DNA from: Microcoleus sp. bin48.metabat.b7b8b9.023
Lineage (GTDB): Bacteria > Cyanobacteriota > Cyanobacteriia > Cyanobacteriales > Microcoleaceae
Direction of reading: 5' to 3'
DNA: 52,827 nucleotides
NCBI RefSeq assembly: GCF_013299185.1
Contig: NZ_JAAFKG010000053.1
Span: 1 to 52,827, forward strand
Below the pieces are notes generated by a model. It did no database searches. It saw nothing but the letters and a program-made list of their open reading frames with translations, and was not told the origin of the DNA. The translations under genes and the position numbers were made by a program. Below are positions 45,901-52,178 of the stretch, one piece after another. Numbering within the stretch: position 1 is the stretch's first letter; each line of letters starts with the position of its first letter.

Positions 45901-46156
45901 GGTACATATATGTGATCCCCTTGATGAATCTGATAAAGTTTTTAGCGATCGGTCTAAAATATTCTCTAAATCTAGTGATTTGGAACGAGCAAAAAATGTC
46001 GCTTATGAGTATGGTCGTAACTTAGTTAACAATAATCCACTTGGTTACGGAAATTGTCAAGCAGCAGTTGTATTTGCCGATGCTTGTCCTAATAATACTC
46101 TTCCAATTCTCTGGTCAGATGCCAAAAAGTGGATACCTCTTTTCAAGCGTCAATAG
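42923..46156 (+). CDS. STAND-like ATPase with C-terminal phosphoribosyltransferase-like domain
   Basis: 1077 aa, clearly AT-rich against its neighbours. The N-terminal ~400 residues have no recognised fold. The NTPase has ELVGRTEQL, Walker A IFGQKRVGKTS (~427-436) and Walker B LFILDEFDELP (~521-532), then QTGGNPYFTKQICGELF, as in AAA/STAND proteins. The C-terminal part has GLVFIDDFIGTGGSA (~931-945), a PRPP-loop-like D-D-x-x-x-T-G motif, and ends NTLPILWSDAKKWIPLFKR, like PRTase-CE domains proposed as effectors in bacterial conflict systems. Single gene, no partner. A self-contained anti-phage or stress effector is the inference; the enzymatic product is unknown. Confidence 0.78.
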   Translation: MMSPKSIDEIKKILSSQPIVAIDYSLDAFLFNTKETKHKHIDSEFFVLFCQAIFQCQDIEYVNHSNLVDLLFDQNLNPNQKRFIAVCLLRLLNTCENILDDNRVKYKTLELFDDVFAKDLYPQLDIELKSQSHVKENILKNVVLKVEKDFENLINSFNDITLITPFRSELTRKLNNKISKAILFSFIPQELIEKLKLTQIFKSIEQYLKEEGVKKVQNFTEAKEILTDYLNSAKIFGTKYSCNYLGRFATKVLELLEKDFQNNPLSKPAELNISSSDKKYPFLTKNAKFDLNLIVSNCGPNQAFDVRFNLIEISDNIYLDRSERYLGNLHLTSITVPISCEVTHSEKQAILILELAWKNFDRSEIKKDFCLEFESQSDNIDWDSLAIEEPYSLEPVITEDELVGRTEQLNTLIARSKARSIGSSYIFGQKRVGKTSIAQTLKARLNRLMPSNYLVIDLEGGDYANSDPVITIENLAKKICERIKQSNSQFDGLEIPSFNGALSPLSSFLDSIVTLVPEYKILFILDEFDELPIDLYKRGTIGDTFFLSLRAISGKTHFGFLLVGGEKMEFIISTQGDALNRFESFRIDYFENHQSDFKDLVKKPVAQWNIEISERAIYELYQQTGGNPYFTKQICGELFKLIVNRRDGHITQKEVEEATKITINKLASNSFLHFWEDGLFETDRAEERSMNRRKVLLALAEISRKNININQDKIIEQAMKYGLNENQVKFELRDFERRQIIVSEEDTVYKYKVPLFGKWLKEKGLHEIITTFTDLDAILSRKKEEEEAYVRSEEIIQLISNWGQYLSRPITEDKVRAWLSQFKENTEQRLMFRILKHLKFYNGDNLRNKMKEAHGIIVRGGISVRKYETEKQRKRSDILVSYLEHNPSKSGCSYAKIFADENEIYANNIVERGKLAQTLTDQTRMEKIKGLVFIDDFIGTGGSACQYFEELANECGELLRNTNLIVFFISVSGFQEAKTRIETKLYELNFNVKVHICDPLDESDKVFSDRSKIFSKSSDLERAKNVAYEYGRNLVNNNPLGYGNCQAAVVFADACPNNTLPILWSDAKKWIPLFKRQ

Positions 46157-46243
46157 TTATAATTCGACATACATAATTTAATTTAAAAAAAGCGATCGCC
46201 TTTTGTTCATCTTCAAAAAAAGCCGATCGCCCGCCCGCACAAT

Positions 46244-47173
46244 TTACGCTGCTGATTTCCCTTGCATTTCCAGCAACTCAGGAATCGTCACAAACCGATA
46301 TCCCTCCTCCTTCAAGCCAGCAATCATATCCGGTAAAGCCTTGATAGTACGAGATCGATCGCCCCCGCCATCGTGCATCAACACAATCGCCCCCGGCTTC
46401 GCACCCTTCAACACATTCTCAACAAAAGCTTCTGGTTGAGCGCGCGGATCTGTATCCGCAGAAGTTACCGACCACATCACCACAGAATAATTTTGTTCCT
46501 TAGCATACTTAGCCAAACCATTAGTCAAAACTCCTCCCGGCGGGCGGAAATAAGTAGTCTTGACTCCCGTCGTTTCGTAAATAAGTTTTGCCGTGCGATC
46601 GATTTCGCTAGCCGCCGTCGCCGCATCCATCGGATCGTATGGGTGATGCCACGTATGATTGCCGATCGCGTGACCTTCTGCTACAACTCGACGAGCAATG
46701 TCAGGAGAAGTTTCGAGAGATTTACCTATCCAAAAAAATGTTGCTTTAATGTCATTTTGCTTAAAAATATCCAGCATTTGTTCAGTCGTTTCTGGCCACG
46801 GCCCGTCATCCACTGTTAAAGCAATAACTTTCTGAGAATATTTGATTGTCCCTTCAAAAACAGTTGTTCCCTGAAACTGCTCTGGCGGCACAAAAGTCAA
46901 GCGTTTTTCTTTGGGTTCCAATACGGTGAGAAGTTCCTCAACTGTGCGATCGAGATTAAAGCTTGTTCGATCGCCTCCAACCTCCTTTGCTAGCGGATTT
47001 ACCGTTAAGGATTGGTTGAGGTTCTGCACGGCGGCGGTTGCAGGTTTGTCGCTTCCCTGTTGGTTTCCTGGTAGCAGCATACCCACGATAAAGCTGATTG
47101 CAGCCGCTGCCAGGGCGATCGCCACAAAACGCCATTTTTTTCGCAGTCTTTGAAATAGATGATTTCCGGTCAC
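46244..47173 (-). CDS. polysaccharide deacetylase (NodB homology), membrane-anchored
   Basis: A 309-aa protein with an N-terminal TM/signal anchor (FVAIALAAAAISFIVGML) and a NodB domain from ~residue 110: ALTVDDGPWPET (catalytic Asp pair), GNHTWHHPYDP (metal-binding His), YFRPPGG, MWSVTSAD and VLMHDGG. It probably deacetylates N-acetylated sugars in peptidoglycan or exopolysaccharide in the periplasm. The exact substrate is not decidable. Confidence 0.92.
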   Translation of the reverse strand: MTGNHLFQRLRKKWRFVAIALAAAAISFIVGMLLPGNQQGSDKPATAAVQNLNQSLTVNPLAKEVGGDRTSFNLDRTVEELLTVLEPKEKRLTFVPPEQFQGTTVFEGTIKYSQKVIALTVDDGPWPETTEQMLDIFKQNDIKATFFWIGKSLETSPDIARRVVAEGHAIGNHTWHHPYDPMDAATAASEIDRTAKLIYETTGVKTTYFRPPGGVLTNGLAKYAKEQNYSVVMWSVTSADTDPRAQPEAFVENVLKGAKPGAIVLMHDGGGDRSRTIKALPDMIAGLKEEGYRFVTIPELLEMQGKSAA

Positions 47174-47352
47174 TTGGGATTCCCTTCACTCCACACTGCC
47201 GATAATGATAATGGGAATTTCAGGGAAAAGAAACCTAATTTTTGATAAATATGTCTCAGCGGGATTGACAGCGGTATCGGAAGGGCGATCGAATCCGGGC
47301 GATCGAATCCGGGCGTAGACAGACTAAACTCCCCTTCGCGGGTTGAAGAAAT

Positions 47353-47589
47353 TCAGGTTTGATATTTTGCATCTATACAATGGAGAATTGCCAGCGACTC
47401 CACCAGAGTCAAATCTCCATCCACCAACGCCTGTATGCGGTGAAACGGGTTAATTGCCAGAAAATCGGGTGCAAATTGGTCGCCGTCGAGGTTAAGTGCG
47501 ATCGGCTCAAACGCAACTTGTTTCTCCAGAAGTGCCACCCACACGCGACGAGAATTCAGAGAAATCGGATTGTAGTACAGTTTCAGCAT
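47353..47589 (-). pseudogene. glutathione S-transferase N-terminal fragment
   Basis: From ATG 47589 (MLKLYYNPISLNSRRVWVAL) 78 codons encode the thioredoxin-like half of a GST: PIALNLDGDQFAPDFLAINP, ALVDGDLTLVESLAIL, then an early stop after DAKYQT. The helical C-terminal domain is missing and no continuation is found in the next 180 bp. Either a truncated pseudogene or a very short GST-like protein. Confidence 0.7.
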
Positions 47590-47728
47590 CGGATTTTTCT
47601 CGAACGACACCACCAGTTTAGCAGCCAAATGTCTTGATTTTACGTAGTTTGGCAGAGTGGGAGTGTTCGGAAAGGGCGATCGACACCCCATGTCAAAAAA
47701 AGATTTCAAAAAAAGTTGTATTACCCCC

Positions 47729-47761
47729 TTGACAGTCCTGTAGTACGCAATGTAGTATAAA
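47729..47761 (+). promoter_or_regulatory. promoter of the tRNA array
   Basis: TTGACA at 47729-47734 and TAGTAT (18-bp spacer) overlapping TATAAA at 47756-47761. It is the only strong sigma-70 type promoter that I see ahead of the array and lies 50 bp before the boxA element. Confidence 0.6.
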
Positions 47762-47810
47762 TGTATAGCAAAGGGGAAAGAGCTTTAAAGCTTTGTCTCA
47801 CAGGCAATAC

Positions 47811-47829
47811 GAACCTTGAAAACTGAATA
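47811..47829 (+). promoter_or_regulatory. boxA + D4-like antitermination element
   Basis: GAACCTTGAAAA (47811-47822) matches the boxA of cyanobacterial rRNA-operon spacers as I recall it, and CTGAATA follows where the D4 element (CTGCATA) stands there. BoxA recruits Nus factors and lets RNA polymerase run through untranslated, structured RNA. Its presence suggests that the array is transcribed like an rRNA operon. Confidence 0.75.
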
Positions 47830-47840
47830 GGAAATTAACA

Positions 47841-47947
47841 ATGTCACATACTTTTGGACATTTGGCGGTGTAGACTCCGGCAACCATCACCCCCTAGGGT
47901 TGTAGTACGCGGAATCAACCGCCACCCCGTCCAAACACAAACCTTGT
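47841..47947 (+). other. array leader with possible 10-codon frame and hairpin
   Basis: An AGGAAATTAACA-ATG start opens a 10-codon frame (MSHTFGHLAV, stop at 47873), and GGCGGT/ACCGCC can close a hairpin across 47867-47928. Inside it GGTTG-TAGTACGCGGAAT-CAACC is weakly like a sarcin-ricin loop. None of these is certain. Confidence 0.3.
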
Positions 47948-48020
47948 GGGGCTGTAGCTCAATTGGGAGAGCGTCGCTCTGTCACAGCGAAGGTAGCGGG
48001 ATCGAAACCCGTCAGCCCCG
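47948..48020 (+). tRNA. tRNA-Asp(GTC)
   Basis: Complete cloverleaf: acceptor GGGGCTG/CAGCCCC, anticodon loop CTGTCAC, T-arm GCGGGATCGAAACCCGT, discriminator G as expected for Asp. No encoded CCA. Confidence 0.93.
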
Positions 48021-48076
48021 TCAAGCAATTTTAGATTTTAGATTGTGGATTGTGGATTGTGGATTGTGAGATTTTC

Positions 48077-48300
48077 AATCTTAAGTTGAGAATCTTAAGT
48101 TGAGAATCTTAAGTTAACAATCTTAAGTTAACAATCTTAAGTTAACAATCTTAAGTTGAGAATCTTAAGTTAACAATCTTAAGTTAACAATCTTAAGTTA
48201 ACAATCTTAAGTTAACAATCTTAAGTTGAGAATCTTAAGTTGAGAATCTTAAGTTAACAATCTTAAGTTGAGAATCTTAAGTTAACAATCTTAAGTTGAA
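48077..48300 (+). repeat. sixteen tandem 14-bp units inside the tRNA array
   Basis: Unit AATCTTAAGTTGAG or AATCTTAAGTTAAC, 16 copies in two variants in irregular order. Each unit holds the palindrome CTTAAG, and the second variant also GTTAAC. No spacers, so not CRISPR. It separates tRNA-Asp from the next tRNA and would be part of the transcript. Confidence 0.9.
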
Positions 48301-48359
48301 AATAACAGTTTTACTCGCAGGAGCAATCTAAAATCTAAAATCTAAAATCTAAAATCAAT

Positions 48360-48431
48360 AGTCCCGTAGGCAAAAGTCAAGCCGTCTGCCCCTCAAGCAG
48401 AAGATTGCGAGTGCAAACCTCGTCGGGACTC
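48360..48431 (+). tRNA. tRNA-like, anticodon CTC (Glu), degenerate
   Basis: Acceptor AGTCCCG/CGGGACT and anticodon stem TCTGC/GCAGA are perfect; the loop CCCTCAA gives CTC. Position 33 is C instead of U, the D-loop lacks GG, and the T-loop is TGCAAAC instead of TTC. Function doubtful. Confidence 0.6.
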
Positions 48432-48434
48432 CCA

Positions 48435-48508
48435 GGTTAGGTGGCTGAGTGGCTCAAAGCGTCGGTCTGCAAAACCGAATTTCGCGGGTTCAAATCCCGC
48501 CCTAACCT
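48435..48508 (+). tRNA. tRNA-Cys(GCA)
   Basis: Acceptor GGTTAGG/CCTAACC, anticodon loop CTGCAAA in stem TCGGT/ACCGA, T-loop TTCAAAT, discriminator U73, the identity base of tRNA-Cys. Confidence 0.93.
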
Positions 48509-48644
48509 CTGTTCCCAATCGTAATTAAAAATTACATAAATTCCATGAAATTTAATTATTTAGGGTACGCACTGTAAAGTCGGTCATTCTATCTACAAAA
48601 CAGAGGAAGTAAAGCCTAATAGACATTGACAGAGGTTAGAAGTT

Positions 48645-48854
48645 ATGAAGACCAAAACTACCGTTCTTTCAAGGTTCATGCCTAACGATGTATCAAATAA
48701 TAGTGCCAACTTGGAAGATCAGTTGACTGCGTTCGTTCAAAAATCCCTTGCTGATAGCTATTCTCAAGACGTTGATGCTACCTTGCAACAGCTTGATGAG
48801 GCATGGGAAGCTCAGAAAATGGTTTGGCAACTGCGAGATGAAGCCCAAGTTTAA
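48645..48854 (+). CDS. small hypothetical protein within the tRNA array
   Basis: 69 aa, mostly helical and acidic (TAFVQKSLADSYSQDVDATL, QLDEAWEAQKMVWQLRDEAQ). A GAGG ribosome site lies about 12 nt before the ATG. No family recognised. It stands alone between tRNA-Cys and tRNA-Trp, on the array strand. Confidence 0.5.
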   Translation: MKTKTTVLSRFMPNDVSNNSANLEDQLTAFVQKSLADSYSQDVDATLQQLDEAWEAQKMVWQLRDEAQV

Positions 48855-48984
48855 TCGGCGAATTTCCAGAAGCTTACTTGTTTTGAGAAACGAGAAATTA
48901 AGAGATTAACCCAACACTCTTTTAATTGCAGTTTGTAACTTTGAAAGTAACAAAGCAACACAGTGCTGGACGCACAGGTAGTTA

Positions 48985-49048
48985 GAAACCGGGTTTTTTA
49001 CAAAAATTCTTCACCCTAGCCGACAGATTAGGTAAAAAACCCGGTTTC
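48985..49048. repeat. 17-bp perfect inverted repeat
   Basis: GAAACCGGGTTTTTTAC (48985-49001) and its exact complement (49032-49048). A half copy (GGTAAAAAACCCGGTTTC) recurs at about 50555-50573. Possibly a MITE remnant, or a processing hairpin in the long array transcript. Confidence 0.75.
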
Positions 49049-49066
49049 TTTGAACTTATATCGCAA

Positions 49067-49141
49067 GCAGGGATGGTGTAACTGGCAACACTCTGGTCTC
49101 CAAAACCAGCATTCTGAGTTCAAATCTCAGTTCCTGTGCCA
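49067..49141 (+). tRNA. tRNA-Trp(CCA)
   Basis: Anticodon loop CTCCAAA in stem CTGGT/ACCAG; acceptor GCAGGGA/TTCCTGT with two G-U pairs; discriminator G; CCA encoded. Confidence 0.88.
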
Positions 49142-49162
49142 ATTTTTTAATATCAAATTTGT

Positions 49163-49237
49163 AGTGCTGTAGGCAAATGGTTTAAGCCGCTTGGTTTTCA
49201 CCCAAGTGATTTGCGGGTTCAACTCCCGTCAGCACTG
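49163..49237 (+). tRNA. tRNA-Glu(TTC)
   Basis: Acceptor AGTGCTG/CAGCACT, anticodon loop TTTTCAC in stem CTTGG/CCAAG, T-loop TTCAACT, discriminator G. In cyanobacteria a tRNA-Glu(TTC) also feeds chlorophyll synthesis; whether this array copy does is unknown. Confidence 0.88.
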
Positions 49238-49242
49238 TTTGT

Positions 49243-49317
49243 GGGTCGTTGGCAGAATGGTTTTGCAGCCGCCTTTTAAGCGGATGGATCGAGGTTCAAT
49301 TCCTCGGCGACCTACCA
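49243..49317 (+). tRNA. tRNA-Lys(TTT)
   Basis: Acceptor GGGTCGT/GCGACCT, anticodon loop CTTTTAA with a G-A mismatch at the top of the stem, discriminator A and encoded CCA. Confidence 0.85.
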
Positions 49318-49330
49318 AATTTTCAACCTT

Positions 49331-49412
49331 GGGTCGGTTCTCATATTGGTATGAGTAGCTGTCTGTAAAACAGTAGCTTAAAGCTTTGCTGGTTCGATTC
49401 CAGCCCGACCCA
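49331..49412 (+). tRNA. tRNA-Tyr(GTA)
   Basis: Acceptor GGGTCGG/CCGACCC, anticodon loop CTGTAAA, long variable arm (TAGCTTAAAGCTTT) as expected for bacterial tRNA-Tyr, discriminator A. Confidence 0.92.
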
Positions 49413-49446
49413 TTCGCAACTGTATTTAATATGTAGTTGCGATCGA

Positions 49447-49521
49447 GAGAATGTGTTGTAATCGGACAACAACTCAGTTTGCGCGGCTGAAGATTTGGGG
49501 GTTCAAATCCCTCCATTCTCG
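49447..49521 (+). tRNA. tRNA-Arg(GCG)-like
   Basis: Acceptor GAGAATG/CATTCTC, anticodon stem TCAGT/GCTGA, loop TTGCGCG giving GCG. Bacteria normally read CGN with ACG, and position 37 is C here, so this is an odd isoacceptor. The T-loop TTCAAAT is normal. Confidence 0.75.
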
Positions 49522-49529
49522 CTCATTGA

Positions 49530-49616
49530 GGAGAGGTGGCCGAGAGGCTTATGGCGCTTTCCTGCTAAGAAAGAGCGGCTTAACACCCGTCGAGGGTTCA
49601 AATCCCTCCTTCTCCG
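49530..49616 (+). tRNA. tRNA-Ser(GCT)
   Basis: Class II tRNA with long variable arm; anticodon loop CTGCTAA in CTTTC/GAAAG; acceptor GGAGAGG/CTTCTCC; discriminator G as in Ser tRNAs. Confidence 0.93.
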
Positions 49617-49620
49617 TTTT

Positions 49621-49693
49621 CCCCCGATAGCTCAGTTGGTAGAGTGCTTGTGTGAAGAACAAGAGGCCGTCAGTTCGATACTGACTTGGGGGA
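49621..49693 (+). tRNA. tRNA-Phe(GAA)
   Basis: Acceptor CCCCCGA/TTGGGGG (an unusual C1-G72 end), anticodon loop GTGAAGA in CTTGT/ACAAG, discriminator A. Confidence 0.9.
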
Positions 49694-49699
49694 TTGCGT

Positions 49700-49774
49700 T
49701 GCCTCATAGCTCAATGGTAGAGCTGCACGCTGTTAACGTGATGGTTGTAGGTTCGAGTCCTACTGAGGCAGCCA
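49700..49774 (+). tRNA. tRNA-Asn(GTT)
   Basis: Acceptor TGCCTCA/TGAGGCA, anticodon loop CTGTTAA, discriminator G, CCA present in the DNA. Confidence 0.9.
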
Positions 49775-49787
49775 TTTTTTAAATTAC

Positions 49788-49856
49788 TGGGTAGACAAAT
49801 TGGTAAATTCGCCTATCTTTGAAACAGGCTTTTATCTATGTTCGTAGTCTACCCAA
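49788..49856 (+). tRNA. tRNA-Gln(TTG)-like, degenerate
   Basis: Acceptor TGGGTAG/CTACCCA and loop CTTTGAA are clear, but the anticodon stem has an A-C mismatch and the T-arm is short (CTATGTTCGTAG). 69 nt. Probably a decaying duplicate of the next gene. Confidence 0.55.
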
Positions 49857-49868
49857 CTATTCAACTAT

Positions 49869-49942
49869 TGGGGAGTCGCCTAATCGGTATGGCACCGCTC
49901 TTTGAAAGCGGACAAATGCAGGTTCGATCCCTGCCTTCCCAG
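49869..49942 (+). tRNA. tRNA-Gln(TTG)
   Basis: Acceptor TGGGGAG/CTTCCCA, anticodon loop CTTTGAA in CCGCT/AGCGG, T-loop TTCGATC, discriminator G. Regular. Confidence 0.92.
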
Positions 49943-49967
49943 TTCTGCTATTACAAAAGCAGATTAT

Positions 49968-50044
49968 GCTCCTGTAGCCCAACTGGCAGAGGCTGCAATT
50001 TCAAAAATTGTGTGTTACTGGTTCAAATCCAGTCAGGAGTACCA
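49968..50044 (+). tRNA. tRNA with Leu anticodon CAA on a class I body
   Basis: Acceptor GCTCCTG/CAGGAGT, anticodon loop TTCAAAA in GCAAT/ATTGT, T-arm ACTGG/CCAGT, discriminator A, encoded CCA. The variable loop is only GTGTT, whereas genuine tRNA-Leu has a long variable arm. Confidence 0.82.
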
Positions 50045-50066
50045 AATTTTCAACTAAGTTTCACTT

Positions 50067-50147
50067 GCTCTTGTGGCGGAATTGGCAGACGCGGCAGACT
50101 TAAAATCTGTTCTATTTTGATTGTGAGTTCGAGTCTCACCTTGAGCA
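50067..50147 (+). tRNA. tRNA-Leu(TAA)
   Basis: Leu-type D-arm (GTGGCGGAATTGGCAGACGC), loop CTTAAAA, a medium-long variable region (TTCTATTTTGATT), discriminator A. Two T-T mismatches in the acceptor stem (GCTCTTG/CTTGAGC). Confidence 0.82.
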
Positions 50148-50151
50148 TGAA

Positions 50152-50225
50152 CGGGATGTGGCGCAACTTGGTAGCGCGGCGGCTTTGGGAGCCGAAGGTT
50201 GCAGGTTCAAATCCTGCTATCCCGA
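50152..50225 (+). tRNA. tRNA-Pro(TGG)
   Basis: Acceptor CGGGATG/TATCCCG, anticodon loop TTTGGGA in CGGC/GCCG, discriminator A, C1-G72 pair as usual for tRNA-Pro. Confidence 0.93.
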
Positions 50226-50229
50226 CTTT

Positions 50230-50304
50230 ACCCCTGTGATGTAATTGGAAAACATCATCGAATCAGAATCGGTGTTTTTGCAGGTTCAACTCCTGTCAGG
50301 GGTA
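50230..50304 (+). tRNA. tRNA with Leu anticodon CAG on a class I body
   Basis: Acceptor ACCCCTG/CAGGGGT, D-stem ATGT/ACAT, anticodon stem ATCGA/TCGGT, loop ATCAGAA, T-arm GCAGG/CCTGT with TTCAACT, discriminator A. The variable loop is six bases, so class I with a leucine anticodon. Confidence 0.8.
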
Positions 50305-50332
50305 CTTGGCTAACCGCCAATTTTTGCTATTT

Positions 50333-50406
50333 GCTCTCGTGGCGGAACGGCAGACGCGCTAGTTCGAGAAGCTAGTTTTCTACAGGTTCAAATCCTGTCG
50401 GGAGCA
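50333..50406 (+). tRNA. tRNA-Leu(GAG) with truncated variable arm
   Basis: Leu-like D-arm GTGGCGGAACGGCAGACGCG, anticodon stem CTAGT/GCTAG, loop TCGAGAA (C33 instead of U33), acceptor GCTCTCG/CGGGAGC, discriminator A. The variable arm is only TTTTC. Confidence 0.78.
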
Positions 50407-50614
50407 TGAATTTTTGATAAATATCGGAGGAACTTACAGTGTCTAGGAAAAAAGTTAGTTTATCGAAAATGCCTCTGGAGCAATCGCGGTGCTTTTGAGC
50501 AACCAAAGTTAATCTGTGAATTGTGCCATAATCCTTCGCACTCACCCACAAATTAGGTAAAAAACCCGGTTTCTTTAGTCGGAGTGTATCCAGGACTGTT
50601 GATTAAACAAAATT
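50407..50614 (+). other. spacer in the tRNA array with possible 19-codon frame
   Basis: CGGAGG followed after about 9 nt by a GTG opens a short frame at 50439-50498 (SRKKVSLSKMPLEQSRCF, stop). The rest is unassigned apart from the half copy of the GAAACCGGG repeat near 50560. Confidence 0.3.
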
Positions 50615-50688
<74 letters not shown>

Positions 50689-50699
50689 TTTGGTGATAT

Positions 50700-50778
50700 C
50701 GCGGGTGAAGTAGCCTGGGTAGGCTTGGAGGTCTCATAAGCCTCTTCATAGCAGGTTCAACTCCTGTCCCCGCCACCA
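50700..50778 (+). tRNA. initiator-like tRNA-Met(CAT)
   Basis: Loop CTCATAA; D-arm AGTAGCCTGGGTAGGCT resembles tRNA-fMet. The 5' C and opposing C of CGCGGGT/CCCCGCC are unpaired, as in initiator tRNA (C1 mismatch), then ACCA is encoded. The GGG/CCC pairs of the initiator anticodon stem are not present, so initiator use is uncertain. Confidence 0.78.
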
Positions 50779-50783
50779 AAAAT

Positions 50784-50855
50784 GCAGGTGTGATGTAATT
50801 GGCAACATGAGGCTCTTGTAAAGCTTTCTTGCGAGTTCAAATCTCGCCACCTGCT
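50784..50855 (+). tRNA. tRNA-Thr(TGT)
   Basis: Acceptor GCAGGTG/CACCTGC, anticodon loop CTTGTAA in AGGCT/AGCTT, T-loop TTCAAAT, discriminator T. Confidence 0.88.
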
Positions 50856-50948
50856 TGTCCTAAAGCTCAGAAGGAGTCTATCTAATTGTGCTAACTTTTC
50901 AACATAAGTTACAGCCCTAATTTTTTGTAGCAAATCTCAGTAAAAAGC

Positions 50949-51791
50949 ATGAAAAGAATTGCGATCGCCCAAAACACGCTAAAAATTCTCGAAGATGGTT
51001 GCTACTTGTCCCCAGAAGGGAAGCAGGTTAAGATCGATCGCCAATTAGCATCCTGTATTGCGGGGACGGCATACTACGAACCCGATGCCCTGTCAGCGAT
51101 TCAGGAAAAGGTTCTCTCAGGTACTCACCAATTGTCGAACACGGAATTTATGGTGAGAAATGAGACAACGCTGGTGGGTGCAGAGCGTCAAGGGCGATCG
51201 CAGAAATTTGCAAAAATTGGAGTCCTAAATTTCGCTTCTGCCAAAAATCCGGGTGGTGGATTCATCAGAGGCGCTCAAGCGCAAGAAGAGAGCTTAGCAC
51301 GCAGTTCTGCACTGTACAAAAGCCTTTTAAAATGTCCTAAATACTACGAGTATCATCGCTCTCATAAATCCCTGCTTTACTCGGATCGACTCATCTACTC
51401 TCCCGGCTGTTCAGTATTCCGAAAAGATGATGGAACTTTACTTGAGGAACCTTATCTTGTTGATTTTATCACGAGTTGCGCTCCCAATGCTGGTGAGATT
51501 TCCCGAAAAGAGTCAGAAAGTACGGCAAAAATCCGCGAAACTCTGTACGGACGCGGTGCAAAATTGTTGGCTTTAGCCCTTTACAAAGGTTGCGATGCGT
51601 TAATTTTAGGAGCTTGGGGATGCGGCGTCTTTAGGAACGATCCATCTATGGTAGCTCAGATGTTTGCAGACTTTTTATTGCCAAACGGTCAATTTGCTGG
51701 CAGATTCAAAAGCGTACTATTTTCTGTACTAGACTCCAGCCCAGAAGGAAGGATATTTGCAGAATTTGACAATCGATTTTCCTCAGATTAG
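50949..51791 (+). CDS. bacterial-type poly(ADP-ribose) glycohydrolase-like macrodomain protein (TIGR02452/DUF2263)
   Basis: 280 aa. The catalytic signature is NFASAKNPGGGFIRGAQAQE with E (GGG...QEE form), the active-site loop of microbial-type PARG macrodomains; CSVFRKDDG and ALILGAWGCGVFRNDP are the further family blocks. Such enzymes remove ADP-ribose from macromolecules. It is on the same strand as the surrounding tRNA genes and inside their array. Whether it acts on protein, DNA or RNA here cannot be said; RNA de-ADP-ribosylation is an attractive guess from the setting. Confidence 0.9.
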   Translation: MKRIAIAQNTLKILEDGCYLSPEGKQVKIDRQLASCIAGTAYYEPDALSAIQEKVLSGTHQLSNTEFMVRNETTLVGAERQGRSQKFAKIGVLNFASAKNPGGGFIRGAQAQEESLARSSALYKSLLKCPKYYEYHRSHKSLLYSDRLIYSPGCSVFRKDDGTLLEEPYLVDFITSCAPNAGEISRKESESTAKIRETLYGRGAKLLALALYKGCDALILGAWGCGVFRNDPSMVAQMFADFLLPNGQFAGRFKSVLFSVLDSSPEGRIFAEFDNRFSSD

Positions 51792-51847
51792 TCGAAATGG
51801 CGATCGCAATTTTTCCTGTGTCAACGCAATTTTAAATTTTCAATCAT

Positions 51848-51918
51848 GCGGATATGGTGTAACGGTAGCATTCGAGTCTTCCAAACTCTAGGCACGAGTT
51901 CGAGCCTCGTTATCCGCT
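51848..51918 (+). tRNA. tRNA-Gly(TCC)
   Basis: Acceptor GCGGATA/TATCCGC, anticodon loop CTTCCAA in GAGT/ACTC, T-arm ACGAG/CTCGT, discriminator T. First tRNA after the PARG gene, 57 bp from its stop. Confidence 0.9.
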
Positions 51919-51990
51919 TGGCAAATTAAACAGTTTATAGATGACAGGTAACAAGTGTGCAGCGGCTTGTACACGAACATATATCTGTAG

Positions 51991-52057
51991 GGGCGAAGCA
52001 TCACCGCAGTCAATATGAGATTATAACTAATCACTTATATGCGGTGATGCTTCGCCC
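51991..52057. repeat. 18-bp perfect inverted repeat
   Basis: GGGCGAAGCATCACCGCA (51991-52008) and its exact complement (52040-52057) around an AT-rich 31-bp centre; a MITE-like palindrome lying between two tRNA-Gly genes. Confidence 0.75.
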
Positions 52058-52101
52058 TCTTCAAAAACCAGATCTACCCAACTGAAATATCAAATTTGTT
52101 T

Positions 52102-52173
52102 GCGGGTGTGATGTAAAAGCTAGCATCTGAGCGTGCCATTCTCAGCGCATGGGTTGGATTCCCATCATCCGCT
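52102..52173 (+). tRNA. tRNA-Gly(GCC)-like, degenerate
   Basis: Acceptor GCGGGTG/CATCCGC with anticodon GCC in a loop that is either 9 nt or 7 nt with a C-T mismatch; T-loop TTGGATT lacks the usual C56. Discriminator T. Confidence 0.65.
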
Positions 52174-52178
52174 TTTGT

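Noticed and set aside
47867..47928. An additional tRNA in the array leader
   Set aside because: GGCGGT/ACCGCC gives an acceptor-like stem, but no anticodon arm or TTC loop can be drawn.
48077..48300. CRISPR array
   Set aside because: The 14-bp units follow each other directly without unique spacers, and no cas genes are near.
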